A stretch of DNA of 64,000 nt from Tepidanaerobacter sp. EBM-38 (GTDB lineage Bacteria; Bacillota; Thermosediminibacteria; Thermosediminibacterales; Tepidanaerobacteraceae). Positions 24,981 through 33,480 of the stretch are shown in pieces. Every line of letters begins with the position of its first letter. Position 1 is the first letter of the stretch. Position numbers and translations under genes: made by a program. The notes beneath the pieces were generated by a model. That model was not told the DNA's origin, ran no database searches, and saw only the letters and a program-made list of their open reading frames with translations. Where the stretch lies: the NCBI GenBank assembly GCA_001896545.1, contig MPOT01000041.1, forward strand, positions 43,432 through 107,431, given 5' to 3'.

Positions 24981-26523
24981 CATTATTATTGTTGGTTCAG
25001 GTCTTGCAGCACTTTCTACAGCTGCTAGGCTAACTGAACTAGGAAAACAAGACATATCGATTTATGCATTGGGAGATGGAGCAACTCCATATATAGCAGC
25101 GATTAATTTTGTCCTTGAGGATAATCCTTATAATGATACTCCGAAGCAATATGCTGAAGATATGATGAATGCAGGATATAATATTAATAATCGTATTTTG
25201 GTGGATTTAATGTGTAATTCTACAGTAGAGGGATACCAATTGTTGAAACGCTGGGGAGTAAAATTTGCGACAGAAAAAGACAAAAGTATAAAACTTAGGC
25301 ATGCTTCAGGTTCCACTTATCCTCGCTCTTTGTGTCTTACAACGCGATTAATAGGCGAAGAAATGATCAATAAATTGACCAAAGGGCTTATTGAACAGGG
25401 AATTGAGTTTCATACTGGATGTGAATGTTTAAAAATTTTAGTAAAAAATAATAAAGTCCATGGTATTACTATAAAAAATGCAGAAGGTCAGATTCAAAAC
25501 GTCTATGCCCCTATAGTGATTGCTGCATGGGGCGGAGTAGGAAATTTATTTTATGATTCTACGTATCCTAACGACATCTGCGGAAGAACAATAGCTATTG
25601 CATACGAAGCTGGTGCTCAACTAGTTGATATGGAATTCTTAGAGTATGAACCAATGGTTGTAATCTCACCAGATAGTGCAAAAGGCGAACCATGTCCAAC
25701 AGCAATGTTAGGTGAAGGGGCATATTTACTAAATAGTGATATGGAGCGTTTTATACTAAACGACAGGCCGCAAGGCGAAGCTGGTGCACCTAAGACTTTT
25801 TTAAATAAATCAATTTGGCATCAAATACAAATTGGTAAAGGCTCATCAAATGGTGGTGTTTATGTAGACCTAAGACACATTCCTAAGCAAACTTTACAAA
25901 GCTATCCTTGGTTTTATAATCGCATGGTGTCTGCAGGGGTTGATCCTTCAGAAGAATTAATCGAAGTAGGTCCTATGGCACACAGTTTATCTGGAGGTAT
26001 ATTAGTAGATGAAAACTTACAGTCTTCAATTGAGGGATTATATGCTGTAGGTGAAGCAGCAGGATCTTTTCATGGAGCTTGCCGTCTAGGCGGTAATGCA
26101 GCTTCGCAAGCAGTGTTAACTGGTCTTCTGTGCGCAGAGGCAATAGCCAAAGAGGAAGATATTTATATTTCTGAAGATGATTTTTCGATGCTGATTGATT
26201 ATCGAGTAAACAAAAAAGTTTATGAAAAATATGTTCCGCAAATTAAGAAACTAGCGTCTAAGGGTTTGGGCATACTTAGAAATGGTAAAGATCTAGCAGA
26301 AGCTCAAAAAACACTGCAGGAAATGTTGTTGGATTTTCAACTTAGGAGTGATACCGCTACTTACCAAACAGCTCTTTCTGCTTTTATAATGGTAACTGCT
26401 GCACTAGAAAGAAAAGAAAGTAGAGGTTGCCATATACGTGCAGATTATCCTCATATGGATAAGGGCTTTGAAAAGCAAATTATTCTTTCTAAACTTCCAA
26501 ATGGTGAGATAAGTATTTCATGA
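24964..26523 (+). CDS. FAD-dependent oxidoreductase, fumarate reductase/L-aspartate oxidase family
   Basis: 519 residues with no signal peptide, so cytoplasmic. FAD-binding dinucleotide fold IIIVGSGLAALSTAARL at the N-terminus, capping domain in the middle, the substrate/FAD region HSLSGGILVDE and GLYAVGEAAGSFHGACRLGGNAASQ, and a C-terminal helical domain with the ESRGCHIRADYPH motif seen in SdhA, FrdA and NadB. It is not linked to quinolinate genes, so NadB is unlikely. Start ATG 24964 (GGAGGG upstream) lies inside the permease gene, giving tight coupling to transport. It may oxidise or reduce the imported acid. Confidence 0.85.
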   Translation: MKQHNNIIIVGSGLAALSTAARLTELGKQDISIYALGDGATPYIAAINFVLEDNPYNDTPKQYAEDMMNAGYNINNRILVDLMCNSTVEGYQLLKRWGVKFATEKDKSIKLRHASGSTYPRSLCLTTRLIGEEMINKLTKGLIEQGIEFHTGCECLKILVKNNKVHGITIKNAEGQIQNVYAPIVIAAWGGVGNLFYDSTYPNDICGRTIAIAYEAGAQLVDMEFLEYEPMVVISPDSAKGEPCPTAMLGEGAYLLNSDMERFILNDRPQGEAGAPKTFLNKSIWHQIQIGKGSSNGGVYVDLRHIPKQTLQSYPWFYNRMVSAGVDPSEELIEVGPMAHSLSGGILVDENLQSSIEGLYAVGEAAGSFHGACRLGGNAASQAVLTGLLCAEAIAKEEDIYISEDDFSMLIDYRVNKKVYEKYVPQIKKLASKGLGILRNGKDLAEAQKTLQEMLLDFQLRSDTATYQTALSAFIMVTAALERKESRGCHIRADYPHMDKGFEKQIILSKLPNGEISIS

Positions 26524-26894
26524 ATAGAATACAGGGATACCTTGGTTTGGCTAAAGTGCTTATGTATCACTCTTAAATCTTTACCTCGTAAACAATACAA
26601 CTTTAAAACAAGGTAGAAATGCGTTTGAACTTTTAATAAATTCTAAAAGCTACCCAATCATGCGAATAATAGATTTTATAAATATTAATAAGCAACAAAG
26701 ATGATTAAGCGTTGATTAGTTCTTTTAAAATGCTGTGTAGAGAATGTTTTTTCAATTATAGGTATGAAAAAGATGATTCTTTTGAGGAAAGTTAATTTCG
26801 ACCTGTAAATTTCGACCTGTAAATGTAGGCCATGAACAAGGTAGCTCTTTAATTTGTCAACTATAACAAAAAGGAACCTTACGGTTCCCTTTTT
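26524..26894. other. 371-base region with a tandem repeat and possible decayed coding remnant
   Basis: No intact gene. Bases 26786-26815 hold two adjacent copies of AATTTCGACCTGTA, a pattern like the repeated ends of IS21-type elements. On the plus strand around 26590-26705 a short frame reads LKQGRNAFELLINSKSYPI and ends in a stop; it has no start or binding site and may be the end of a decayed gene. A bidirectional terminator closes the region. Confidence 0.4.
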
Positions 26895-26897
26895 TTA
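26868..26897. terminator. bidirectional terminator between flavoprotein and anti-sigma genes
   Basis: AAAAAGGAACC-TTAC-GGTTCCCTTTTT, with A-run and T-run flanks; it overlaps the stop codon of the minus-strand anti-sigma gene. Confidence 0.8.
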
Positions 26898-27668
26898 TTT
26901 TATAGATCTAGCTACTCTGAGGGCGTCTTTTTCGCTCAAATCGGTTTCAAGGTTGAATTCAATATCATCTATACACCATAATATGTAGATTTGATTTTGG
27001 CCTGTATAAGGGTTGTTTTGTGTTATTAGCGTTGCTTCGGTACCATTTATATTCACTTTTTTTACTTTAGAAGATGAAAAATAATAACTTGATGCAAACC
27101 CTCCTGAAAAATAATGCTGTTCTATTACAAGTCTGTTTTTATCTGAGCGGTAGTATTGATTAACTCTAAATTCATTTAAAACCGTAATAATATCGAGGCT
27201 TACACCTTTTGGCAGGTAAGAAGGCATTATAAAATTGAATGCGGCCTCAGAGCGAGCCTGTTCTAATGTCACTACTTTTTCTCCGGTATCTAGCGGCCAA
27301 TCCGGAGGTGGCAAAGGTGCATCAGAATCAGGTAAAGTATTTTTGCTTATTGAAACATTGACCGAACCGGTTGTTTCCGGTGACGAAAAAAAGTCAACCA
27401 CAGTTTTTAAGATGTTGCTGTTTATAGCGATTGCTGGTTGGTTAGATATAAAAAGCCCAATAAACAATACAGAAATTACAAAGCAAGCAATCGCTTTTGA
27501 AGTAGAAAATCTTTGATGTAAACTGCTTCTTCTAATAGTTTTTGCCGTTTGTCGGTCTGAAGATATTTTTTCCCATATGTGTTGCGGAGGAGGAACAATG
27601 ACATTTTCTGCATCCTCCTGAAATATTTCTTGTATTAAACTTTCAAGATTCAGTTCGTTAGGTTTCAT
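26895..27668 (-). CDS. anti-sigma factor-like membrane protein with DUF4367-type domain
   Basis: 257 residues: a short cytoplasmic N-terminus (1-55) that could bind the sigma factor, a membrane helix (about 58-76), a Pro-rich linker (DAPLPPPDWPLD) and an extracellular domain from about 125 that resembles DUF4367 (FIMPSYLPKGVSLD, LVIEQHYFSGG, EATLITQNNP). The start overlaps the sigma gene stop (ATGA), the usual arrangement for an ECF sigma factor and its membrane anti-sigma. The signal that releases the sigma factor is unknown. Confidence 0.78.
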   Translation of the reverse strand: MKPNELNLESLIQEIFQEDAENVIVPPPQHIWEKISSDRQTAKTIRRSSLHQRFSTSKAIACFVISVLFIGLFISNQPAIAINSNILKTVVDFFSSPETTGSVNVSISKNTLPDSDAPLPPPDWPLDTGEKVVTLEQARSEAAFNFIMPSYLPKGVSLDIITVLNEFRVNQYYRSDKNRLVIEQHYFSGGFASSYYFSSSKVKKVNINGTEATLITQNNPYTGQNQIYILWCIDDIEFNLETDLSEKDALRVARSIK

Positions 27669-28246
27669 TGTAAGCTTTCCTCCTTGCCAAGACTATTATT
27701 TTCATCTTGCAGGGAAATCTTCAATTGATTTAATGCCCTAAACAGCCTGGATTTAACGGTGCCCACAGGCAAGTCGAGTGCATCTGCAATTTCTTGACTG
27801 GTAAGATTTAAAAAGTATTTCATTACTATTACCTGCCGGTAGATGGGGTTTAAATCATAAATAGCTCTCTTTATACAGGATTTAAGCTCATTCTTTTCTA
27901 ATTCATTTTCCGGTAATAATTGAGGTAGGGAGTTTACATAATTATCCTGGGAGAATTGAGCAAAATCTTCTACTACGGTGAAATGCTGTCTTTTACGCAT
28001 AATATCGATGGCACAGCGAGCTGCGATGGTTTTTATCCAAGAGCCGAACTTGTTGAATTCCCTCAAAGTGTCAAGTTTTTGAAAGGCTTTGCAAAAAGCT
28101 TCTTGAGTTGCATCTTCAGCAAGAGAAAAATCTTGTGTGATAAAATATGAGGTTTTATATACATCCGAATAAAACAATTCAAATAATACTTGAAAAGCAT
28201 TGCTGTCTTTATTTTTTGACCGTTTAATCGCAGTAAGAAGCTTCAT
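27665..28246 (-). CDS. ECF-type RNA polymerase sigma factor
   Basis: 193 residues. Sigma-70 region 2 is visible in DATQEAFCKAFQKLDTLREF and FGSWIKTIAARCAID, and region 4 in LNPIYRQVIVMKYFLNLTSQEIADAL-type sequence ending VGTVKSRLFRALNQLK. It lacks regions 1 and 3, as ECF factors do. ATG 28246 has GAAAGGA about 12 bases upstream. It directly precedes the membrane anti-sigma gene and is divergent from the NusG-II gene. Its regulon is unknown. Confidence 0.9.
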   Translation of the reverse strand: MKLLTAIKRSKNKDSNAFQVLFELFYSDVYKTSYFITQDFSLAEDATQEAFCKAFQKLDTLREFNKFGSWIKTIAARCAIDIMRKRQHFTVVEDFAQFSQDNYVNSLPQLLPENELEKNELKSCIKRAIYDLNPIYRQVIVMKYFLNLTSQEIADALDLPVGTVKSRLFRALNQLKISLQDENNSLGKEESLQ

Positions 28247-28455
28247 TTGTCATAAAGTCCTTTCAAAAGAAATGACGTAATTAATAATGAAAAGGTTTCA
28301 TCTCATACATATTAGTATACTATAAAAATTTAATTATGGCAGATAAAAAATATTTGATTAAGGTATTGCGTTTATTTTGTTTAAGCTAAGCAGAATTCTA
28401 TTTTTTAACAGAATTTGGCTCAACCCTCAATCGCTTTTATAGCCAATTTTTCCAC

Positions 28456-28484
28456 TTGTTTTAGATGGAATAAAATGTTACACT
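28456..28484 (+). promoter_or_regulatory. promoter at the head of the shape/division gene run
   Basis: TTGTTT (28456-28461), 17 bases, TACACT (28479-28484), 35 bases upstream of the first gene. It is the only clear promoter before the run of genes from 28519 onward. Confidence 0.5.
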
Positions 28485-28518
28485 AAACATATATGAATTC
28501 AAGCGAGCAGGGATTAGT

Positions 28519-28905
28519 TTGATTACAAAAGGTGATAAATTACTAATTATTTTTGTATTGATGCTGGCATTTATAATCTTTACAGGTTTTCAGATATATG
28601 GTTTTACTGATGATAAAACTTATGTTTTAATCGAAATTGACGGGAAACTATATCAAAAGATTTCTTTAGGAGAAAATGGTCCAAACCTTAGATTAACTAT
28701 CCCGGTAGCTCATGGTAAAAGCATAGTGGAAATTAACCGGAATAAAGTCCGGATGCAGTATTCAGATTGCCCCGACAGAGATTGCGTGAGGCAGGGCTGG
28801 ATAAGTCGCCCGGGGCAGATGATTGTATGTCTTCCTAATAAGTTAGTCTTAAAAATAGAAGGCAGTAAACCGGCTAAAGATGAAGTCGATGCAGTAAGCT
28901 TTTAG
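28519..28905 (+). CDS. NusG domain II-containing membrane-anchored protein
   Basis: 128 residues with an N-terminal membrane helix (about 8-27) and a NusG_II-type beta domain (about 38-122). The conserved stretch reads YSDCPDRDCVRQGWIS, followed by PGQMIVCLPNKLVLKI. Such stand-alone proteins are widespread in Firmicutes next to Gx-transporter genes; the function is not established. TTG 28519 follows a GCAGGG site. The Cys pair (CPDRDC) could be redox-active or bind metal. Confidence 0.82.
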   Translation: MITKGDKLLIIFVLMLAFIIFTGFQIYGFTDDKTYVLIEIDGKLYQKISLGENGPNLRLTIPVAHGKSIVEINRNKVRMQYSDCPDRDCVRQGWISRPGQMIVCLPNKLVLKIEGSKPAKDEVDAVSF

Positions 28906-28923
28906 GCTAAAGGATGAATCAAC

Positions 28924-29439
28924 ATGCAAAAACACAGTAAGATGTCATTTCTCTCACTTCTTGTAGCTTTTGGTATTATAATACACATTATTGAAGATAT
29001 GCTACCAGTACCTTTCCCGATACCAGGGGCAAAGTTAGGTCTTGCTAATATAATATCACTTTTAACCATCGTATTTTATGGGTTAAAGGAAGGGCTTATT
29101 GTTTGTGTACTGCGGTGCATTATTGCAGCATTGTTGGCAGGATCTCTTTCAAGCTTGCTTTATAGTCTGTCCGGAGCAATTTTAAGCACCATGGTTATGG
29201 CGTTTACCTACCATCATTTTAAGGATACATTTAGTCTGGTAGGAATAAGCATTTTAGGGGCAGTTACCCACAATTTTGTCCAAGTGACCATGGCGAGCAT
29301 TGTTCTTTCTACTTTTGGACTTTATGTTTACTTGCCGTATTTGATGGTAATAGGTCTTTGTACAGGCATGTTTACAGGCTTGACAGCTAATTTTGCAAAG
29401 CAAAATCTTTTTACATTCTTTACTAAAACTAATTTTTAG
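28924..29439 (+). CDS. Gx transporter family protein (formerly heptaprenyl diphosphate synthase component I)
   Basis: 171 residues with five to six membrane helices. The conserved opening VAFGIIIHIIEDMLPVPFP, then PGAKLGLANIISLL and LRCIIAALLAGSLSSLLYSLSGA, is that of the Gx/HepSI family. These resemble ECF-transporter S components; the older heptaprenyl synthase label is doubtful. ATG 28924 lies 18 bases after the NusG-II gene, a recurring pair. Confidence 0.85.
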   Translation: MQKHSKMSFLSLLVAFGIIIHIIEDMLPVPFPIPGAKLGLANIISLLTIVFYGLKEGLIVCVLRCIIAALLAGSLSSLLYSLSGAILSTMVMAFTYHHFKDTFSLVGISILGAVTHNFVQVTMASIVLSTFGLYVYLPYLMVIGLCTGMFTGLTANFAKQNLFTFFTKTNF

Positions 29440-29455
29440 GAAAGGACAAATAAAA

Positions 29456-29704
29456 ATGAAACGTAATTATCATAGTCCTGCAATATTGGTTATAATACTA
29501 ATAGTTGGTTTATTAGTGGGAGGTACTTTAGGCCAGGCATTAGGCGGCTTTGCTCCGATTTTAAATAAGGGTATGAACATAGGTTTAGCTACAACTAAGC
29601 TTGACTTAGGTATTATAAGTATTACATTTGGACTTGATATAAGTTTTAATTTGGCTGCAGCCTTGGGACTCATTATAGCTATTCTTTTATATCAGCGTAT
29701 GTAG
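29456..29704 (+). CDS. DUF4321 small membrane protein
   Basis: 82 residues with two hydrophobic segments (about 10-30 and 58-80) separated by a loop. ATG 29456 is chosen for AGGAAAGGA nine bases upstream; the frame extends further 5' inside the Gx gene. DUF4321 proteins commonly lie between Gx-transporter and maf genes in Clostridia, as here. Function unknown. Confidence 0.75.
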   Translation: MKRNYHSPAILVIILIVGLLVGGTLGQALGGFAPILNKGMNIGLATTKLDLGIISITFGLDISFNLAAALGLIIAILLYQRM

Positions 29705-29720
29705 TGGAGGAATGTAGACT

Positions 29721-30299
29721 ATGCACGAACGCATAATTCTGGCTTCAGCCTCTCCACGAAGACAACAACTTTTAAAACATATAGGTTTGAATTTTTTCGT
29801 GGAGCCGAGCTACATAGATGAAAATTTTAATCATAAAATGGATTTTGGTCATTCAGTAGCTGAGATTGCTTTTCAGAAAGCCGCAGCTGTTGCAAAAAAA
29901 CATGAAAAAGGATTGGTGCTTGGTGCTGATACTATAGTAGTTTTGGATGAGGAAGTCCTTGGTAAACCTGCGACTTTAGAGGCAGCAGAAGGAATGTTAG
30001 GTCGTTTAAGTGGCCGTTGGCACCGAGTTTTTACTGGATTGGCATTGATAGATGCAGCCACAAATCATTGCTTAAAAGAATTTGAAGAAAGCCAAGTTAA
30101 ATTTAAAAATCTAAGCAGCTCAGAGATACAAAACTATATAGCAACCGGTGAACCGTTGGATAAGGCAGGAGCTTATGCAATACAAGGAAAAGGTGCATTG
30201 TTTGTTGAGAAAATTGATGGTGATTATTATAATATCGTAGGATTGCCGCTATTTAAATTAAACACAATGCTTATCCGTTTTGGTATAAAAATACTCTGA
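29721..30299 (+). CDS. maf: Maf family nucleotide pyrophosphatase
   Basis: 192 residues. LASASPRRQQLL at the N-terminus, ADTIVVLDEEVLGKP, LSGRWHRVFTGLAL, GEPLDKAGAYAIQGKG and the closing DYYNIVGLPL are all Maf signatures. Maf proteins hydrolyse dTTP, UTP or modified nucleotides to monophosphates and have been linked to septum formation. ATG 29721, 16 bases after the DUF4321 gene. Confidence 0.95.
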   Translation: MHERIILASASPRRQQLLKHIGLNFFVEPSYIDENFNHKMDFGHSVAEIAFQKAAAVAKKHEKGLVLGADTIVVLDEEVLGKPATLEAAEGMLGRLSGRWHRVFTGLALIDAATNHCLKEFEESQVKFKNLSSSEIQNYIATGEPLDKAGAYAIQGKGALFVEKIDGDYYNIVGLPLFKLNTMLIRFGIKIL

Positions 30300-30317
30300 T
30301 TTAGGGGGCTACAATCG

Positions 30318-31013
30318 TTGGGTAATGACATCTTGATAAAGGATTTGCCGATTGAAGAACGCCCACGAGAACGCTTGCAAAAATATGGAGCTCAAGCTTT
30401 AAGTGATGCGGAACTTCTGGCAGTATTGATACGGACCGGAACCAGGTCGGAGTCAGCACTGGTTCTTGCTCAGCGCATACTAAAAGGTGATATAGGCAAG
30501 AGTGGGCTTGCTTATGTGGTCGATTCAAGTATAGAAGAACTTTCAAAGATAAAAGGCATAGGCGCAGCTAAGGCTGTTCAAATAAAAGCAGCTGTGGAGC
30601 TTGGCAGGAGGATAGCTTCATATAACCAGCGTAAGCAAGTTGTCATAAAAAGCCCTTTAGATGTTAAAGACCTTCTTATGGAAGAAATGAGATTTCTAGA
30701 GAAGGAATACTTTAAAACAATTTTACTAAATGTAAAAAACCATGTTATTTCCGTCGAAGATATTTCAATAGGAAGTTTAAATTCTTCCATAGTTCACCCG
30801 CGAGAGGTTTTTAAACCGGCTATCAGGAGAAGTAGTGCTTCTATACTGTTGGTTCACAACCATCCAAGCGGAGATCCGACACCAAGCAGAGAGGATATTG
30901 AAGTCACCGAAAGGTTGGTTGAGGCAGGTAAAATTTTAGGTATAAATGTTTTGGACCATATTATAATTGGTAGTGACTCAATTATAAGCCTTAAAGAAAA
31001 AAATCTTATGTAA
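30318..31013 (+). CDS. radC: RadC family JAMM-domain protein
   Basis: 231 residues. N-terminal ERPRERLQKYGAQALSDAELLAVL and a helix-hairpin-helix (SKIKGIGAAKAVQIKA), then an MPN/JAMM domain with LVHNHPSGDPTPSREDI (His-x-His...Asp metal site). RadC was thought to act in DNA repair but its role is unsettled. TTG 30318 follows TAGGGGG. It sits between maf and mreB, the common order in Firmicutes. Confidence 0.95.
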   Translation: MGNDILIKDLPIEERPRERLQKYGAQALSDAELLAVLIRTGTRSESALVLAQRILKGDIGKSGLAYVVDSSIEELSKIKGIGAAKAVQIKAAVELGRRIASYNQRKQVVIKSPLDVKDLLMEEMRFLEKEYFKTILLNVKNHVISVEDISIGSLNSSIVHPREVFKPAIRRSSASILLVHNHPSGDPTPSREDIEVTERLVEAGKILGINVLDHIIIGSDSIISLKEKNLM

Positions 31014-31073
31014 AAATAAAAATCCATAACTACAATTCGACAAAAAGCTGAGGCACTAGAAAGGGGAAAATTA

Positions 31074-32105
31074 ATGAGGTTTTTTAATATATTTTCAAAT
31101 GATTTAGGAATTGATTTAGGTTCGGCTAATACTTTGGTACATGTTAAAGGGAAGGGTATTGTTCTTAAAGAACCTTCTGTTGTTGCGGTTCAGCGAGATA
31201 ATGGATCTATTTTAGCTGTAGGTGAAGAAGCCAAGCTGATGATAGGCCGTACTCCTGGCAACATAGTAGCAATAAGACCTATGAGGGATGGTGTCATAGC
31301 TGATTTTGACGTGACTGAAAACATGCTGAAGTATTTTATATCAAGGGCGTTAAAGAGCAAACACTTTATTAAACCTAGAGTTGTTGTAGGAGTTCCTTCG
31401 GGAGTAACTGAAGTTGAAAAAAGAGCGGTAATCGATGCTACTCTTCAGGCAGGAGCAAGAGAGGCTTATTTAATTGAAGAACCTATGGCAGCAGCCATAG
31501 GGGCAGGTCTTGAAGTTTATGAACCGGCTGGAAATATGGTGGTGGATATAGGAGGCGGCACTACCGAAGTTGCGATTATTTCACTGGGAGGTATTGTCAC
31601 CAGCAAATCAATTCGTGTTGGCGGCGATGAGATGGATGAAGCCATTGTCTATTATATCAAGAAAGAATATAACCTTATGATTGGCGAGCGCACTGCAGAA
31701 CAAATAAAGATTACAATTGGTTCTGCAGCACTAGATGCAAATATGGAATCTATGGATATACGGGGTCGTGATTTGGTTACCGGTTTACCAAAGACTATTT
31801 CTATCACTGCCGAAGAAATTAATAACGCTCTGGCAGAACCGGTAAATAATATTGTGGATGCGATTAAGGTAACACTCGAGAAGACACCACCAGAGTTAGC
31901 AGCTGATATTATGGACCGAGGTATCGTTATGACCGGAGGAGGTTCATTGCTTACGGGTTTAGATAGGAGAGTAAACAGTGAAACGGGAATGCCTGTGCAT
32001 ATTGCTGAAGAACCTATGAATTGTGTAGCAATGGGAACAGGTAAAGTTTTAGAAGAACTAGATATTTTAAAGCGTGTATTGATCTCACCTAAAAAAGTGG
32101 GTTGA
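31074..32105 (+). CDS. mreB: rod shape-determining protein MreB
   Basis: 343 residues of the actin fold. Phosphate-1 loop [11 protein letters not shown], the connecting [13 protein letters not shown], and the adenosine loop [15 protein letters not shown] are visible. MreB filaments guide side-wall synthesis by the RodA/PBP2 complex, whose genes are downstream. ATG 31074 has AAAGGGGA upstream. The stop overlaps the mreC start. Confidence 0.97.
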   Translation: MRFFNIFSNDLGIDLGSANTLVHVKGKGIVLKEPSVVAVQRDNGSILAVGEEAKLMIGRTPGNIVAIRPMRDGVIADFDVTENMLKYFISRALKSKHFIKPRVVVGVPSGVTEVEKRAVIDATLQAGAREAYLIEEPMAAAIGAGLEVYEPAGNMVVDIGGGTTEVAIISLGGIVTSKSIRVGGDEMDEAIVYYIKKEYNLMIGERTAEQIKITIGSAALDANMESMDIRGRDLVTGLPKTISITAEEINNALAEPVNNIVDAIKVTLEKTPPELAADIMDRGIVMTGGGSLLTGLDRRVNSETGMPVHIAEEPMNCVAMGTGKVLEELDILKRVLISPKKVG

Positions 32106-32962
32106 AGGTTGTGGTGTTGTTGCGGCGCCTTTTGAAAAACCGAAGATGGTTAATTCTGGTTTTACTTTTATTCATCTCAATCATGATTGTGAATATAACA
32201 TTGAATCAAGAAGCTATCTTTAAAAAAATTGAAATTCCAATAATAACCGTACTTAGTCCTGCACAAAAAATCCTGTCAAAAATAGGTTTTGATATAAAAG
32301 ACAAGCTGGATACCATACCACAGATTTTTTATCTTAAAGAAGAGAATGAAGCTTTAAAAAAGCAGGTGGCAGAACTTTTGCAGTATAAACAAAATCTTTT
32401 GGAATATCAGCGAGAAAACACAGACTTACGCAGCCTTTTAGGCTTCAAAGATAAAAATCTGCAATATGATCTTGAGGCAGCAGAAGTTATAGCAAGAGAT
32501 ACGGGTAATTGGTTTAATGTTATTTTAATTGACAAGGGTGAAAAACAAGCCTTAAAAAAAGATATGGCTGTGATTACTAATGAAGGTTTAGTTGGCTGTA
32601 TAATAAGCACTACTGCTAATACATCTAAGGTAATGCTAATCACCGATGAGCGTAGCTCTATTAGTGCAATGTTACAAAGGACTAGAGATAATGGAATCGT
32701 CAAAGGAAGTATTGATACAGCGCCTAGGGGTTACCTAAAAATGGACTTTTTATCTCAGGATGCTAACTTAGTAAAGGGAGATATAGTTATTTCTTCTGGC
32801 TTGGGAGGTTTAGTGCCTAAGGGCATTGTTATAGGTGAAGTTGTGGAAACTAAAAAAGAATCTTATGAATTAATGCAATATGCTATAATCAAGCCCGCTG
32901 TGGATTTTCTCAAACTTGAGCGAGTTTTTGTGATTAAGGGTGAAAAGGAGGCCAATCAATGA
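32102..32962 (+). CDS. mreC: rod shape-determining protein MreC
   Basis: 286 residues: one membrane anchor (about 12-33), a coiled coil (about 72-105, [21 protein letters not shown]) and an extracellular beta-domain ([46 protein letters not shown]). It links MreB to the wall synthesis complex. The start is uncertain: TTG 32102 overlaps the mreB stop, but GTG 32111/32114 or TTG 32117 lie at better distance from TGAAGG. Confidence 0.93.
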   Translation: MKVVVLLRRLLKNRRWLILVLLLFISIMIVNITLNQEAIFKKIEIPIITVLSPAQKILSKIGFDIKDKLDTIPQIFYLKEENEALKKQVAELLQYKQNLLEYQRENTDLRSLLGFKDKNLQYDLEAAEVIARDTGNWFNVILIDKGEKQALKKDMAVITNEGLVGCIISTTANTSKVMLITDERSSISAMLQRTRDNGIVKGSIDTAPRGYLKMDFLSQDANLVKGDIVISSGLGGLVPKGIVIGEVVETKKESYELMQYAIIKPAVDFLKLERVFVIKGEKEANQ

Positions 32963-33462
32963 GGACTATTGTATATATTTTAGTATTAGGTGTTCTCATA
33001 TTGGTCCAGACAGCTCTTTCAAATTTTATTGGAATTTTCGGAGTAAAACCAGACCTGCCGCTGGTTTTTGCTTTGTGTATGGCTATGGTTAAGAATGAAA
33101 AAGCGGGAGCATTGATGGGATTAATGAATGGTTTTTTAGAGGATATTCTTTTTGGAAGATTTATAGGTCTTAATACTATAGCAAAATCTATTGCAGGATA
33201 TGTTGTTGGCCTTGGTTCGCGGAATCTTTACAAGGGTAGAGTCATTATAACTATGTTACTTGTATTTACCGGTTCTGTAATATTTAATTTTATCTTTATG
33301 ATAATTGCTTTTTTTACAGGTGAGCTCATTCATCCATGGCGATATCTTTTGTCTATTACGGTGGCATCATCATTAATAAATATGTTTGTATCACCCTTGA
33401 TTTATATTGGGGCGTATAGGATAGAACGATTCTTTGATTATTATTTTGATATAAAATATTAA
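32959..33462 (+). CDS. mreD: rod shape-determining protein MreD
   Basis: 167 residues with five membrane helices, opening with a hydrophobic stretch and then FGVKPDLPLVFALCMAM and GALMGLMNGFLEDILFG, typical of MreD. Part of the elongasome. ATG 32959 has AAGGAGG and overlaps the mreC stop by four bases. Confidence 0.93.
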   Translation: MRTIVYILVLGVLILVQTALSNFIGIFGVKPDLPLVFALCMAMVKNEKAGALMGLMNGFLEDILFGRFIGLNTIAKSIAGYVVGLGSRNLYKGRVIITMLLVFTGSVIFNFIFMIIAFFTGELIHPWRYLLSITVASSLINMFVSPLIYIGAYRIERFFDYYFDIKY

Positions 33463-33480
33463 TAGCCTTGAGGGATCTGT

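Noticed and set aside
24964..26523. Call of L-aspartate oxidase (nadB) for the flavoprotein
   Set aside because: The C-terminal motif fits NadB as well as SdhA, but nadA/nadC are absent and the gene is coupled to a TRAP permease in a sugar-acid operon, so a broader name is safer.
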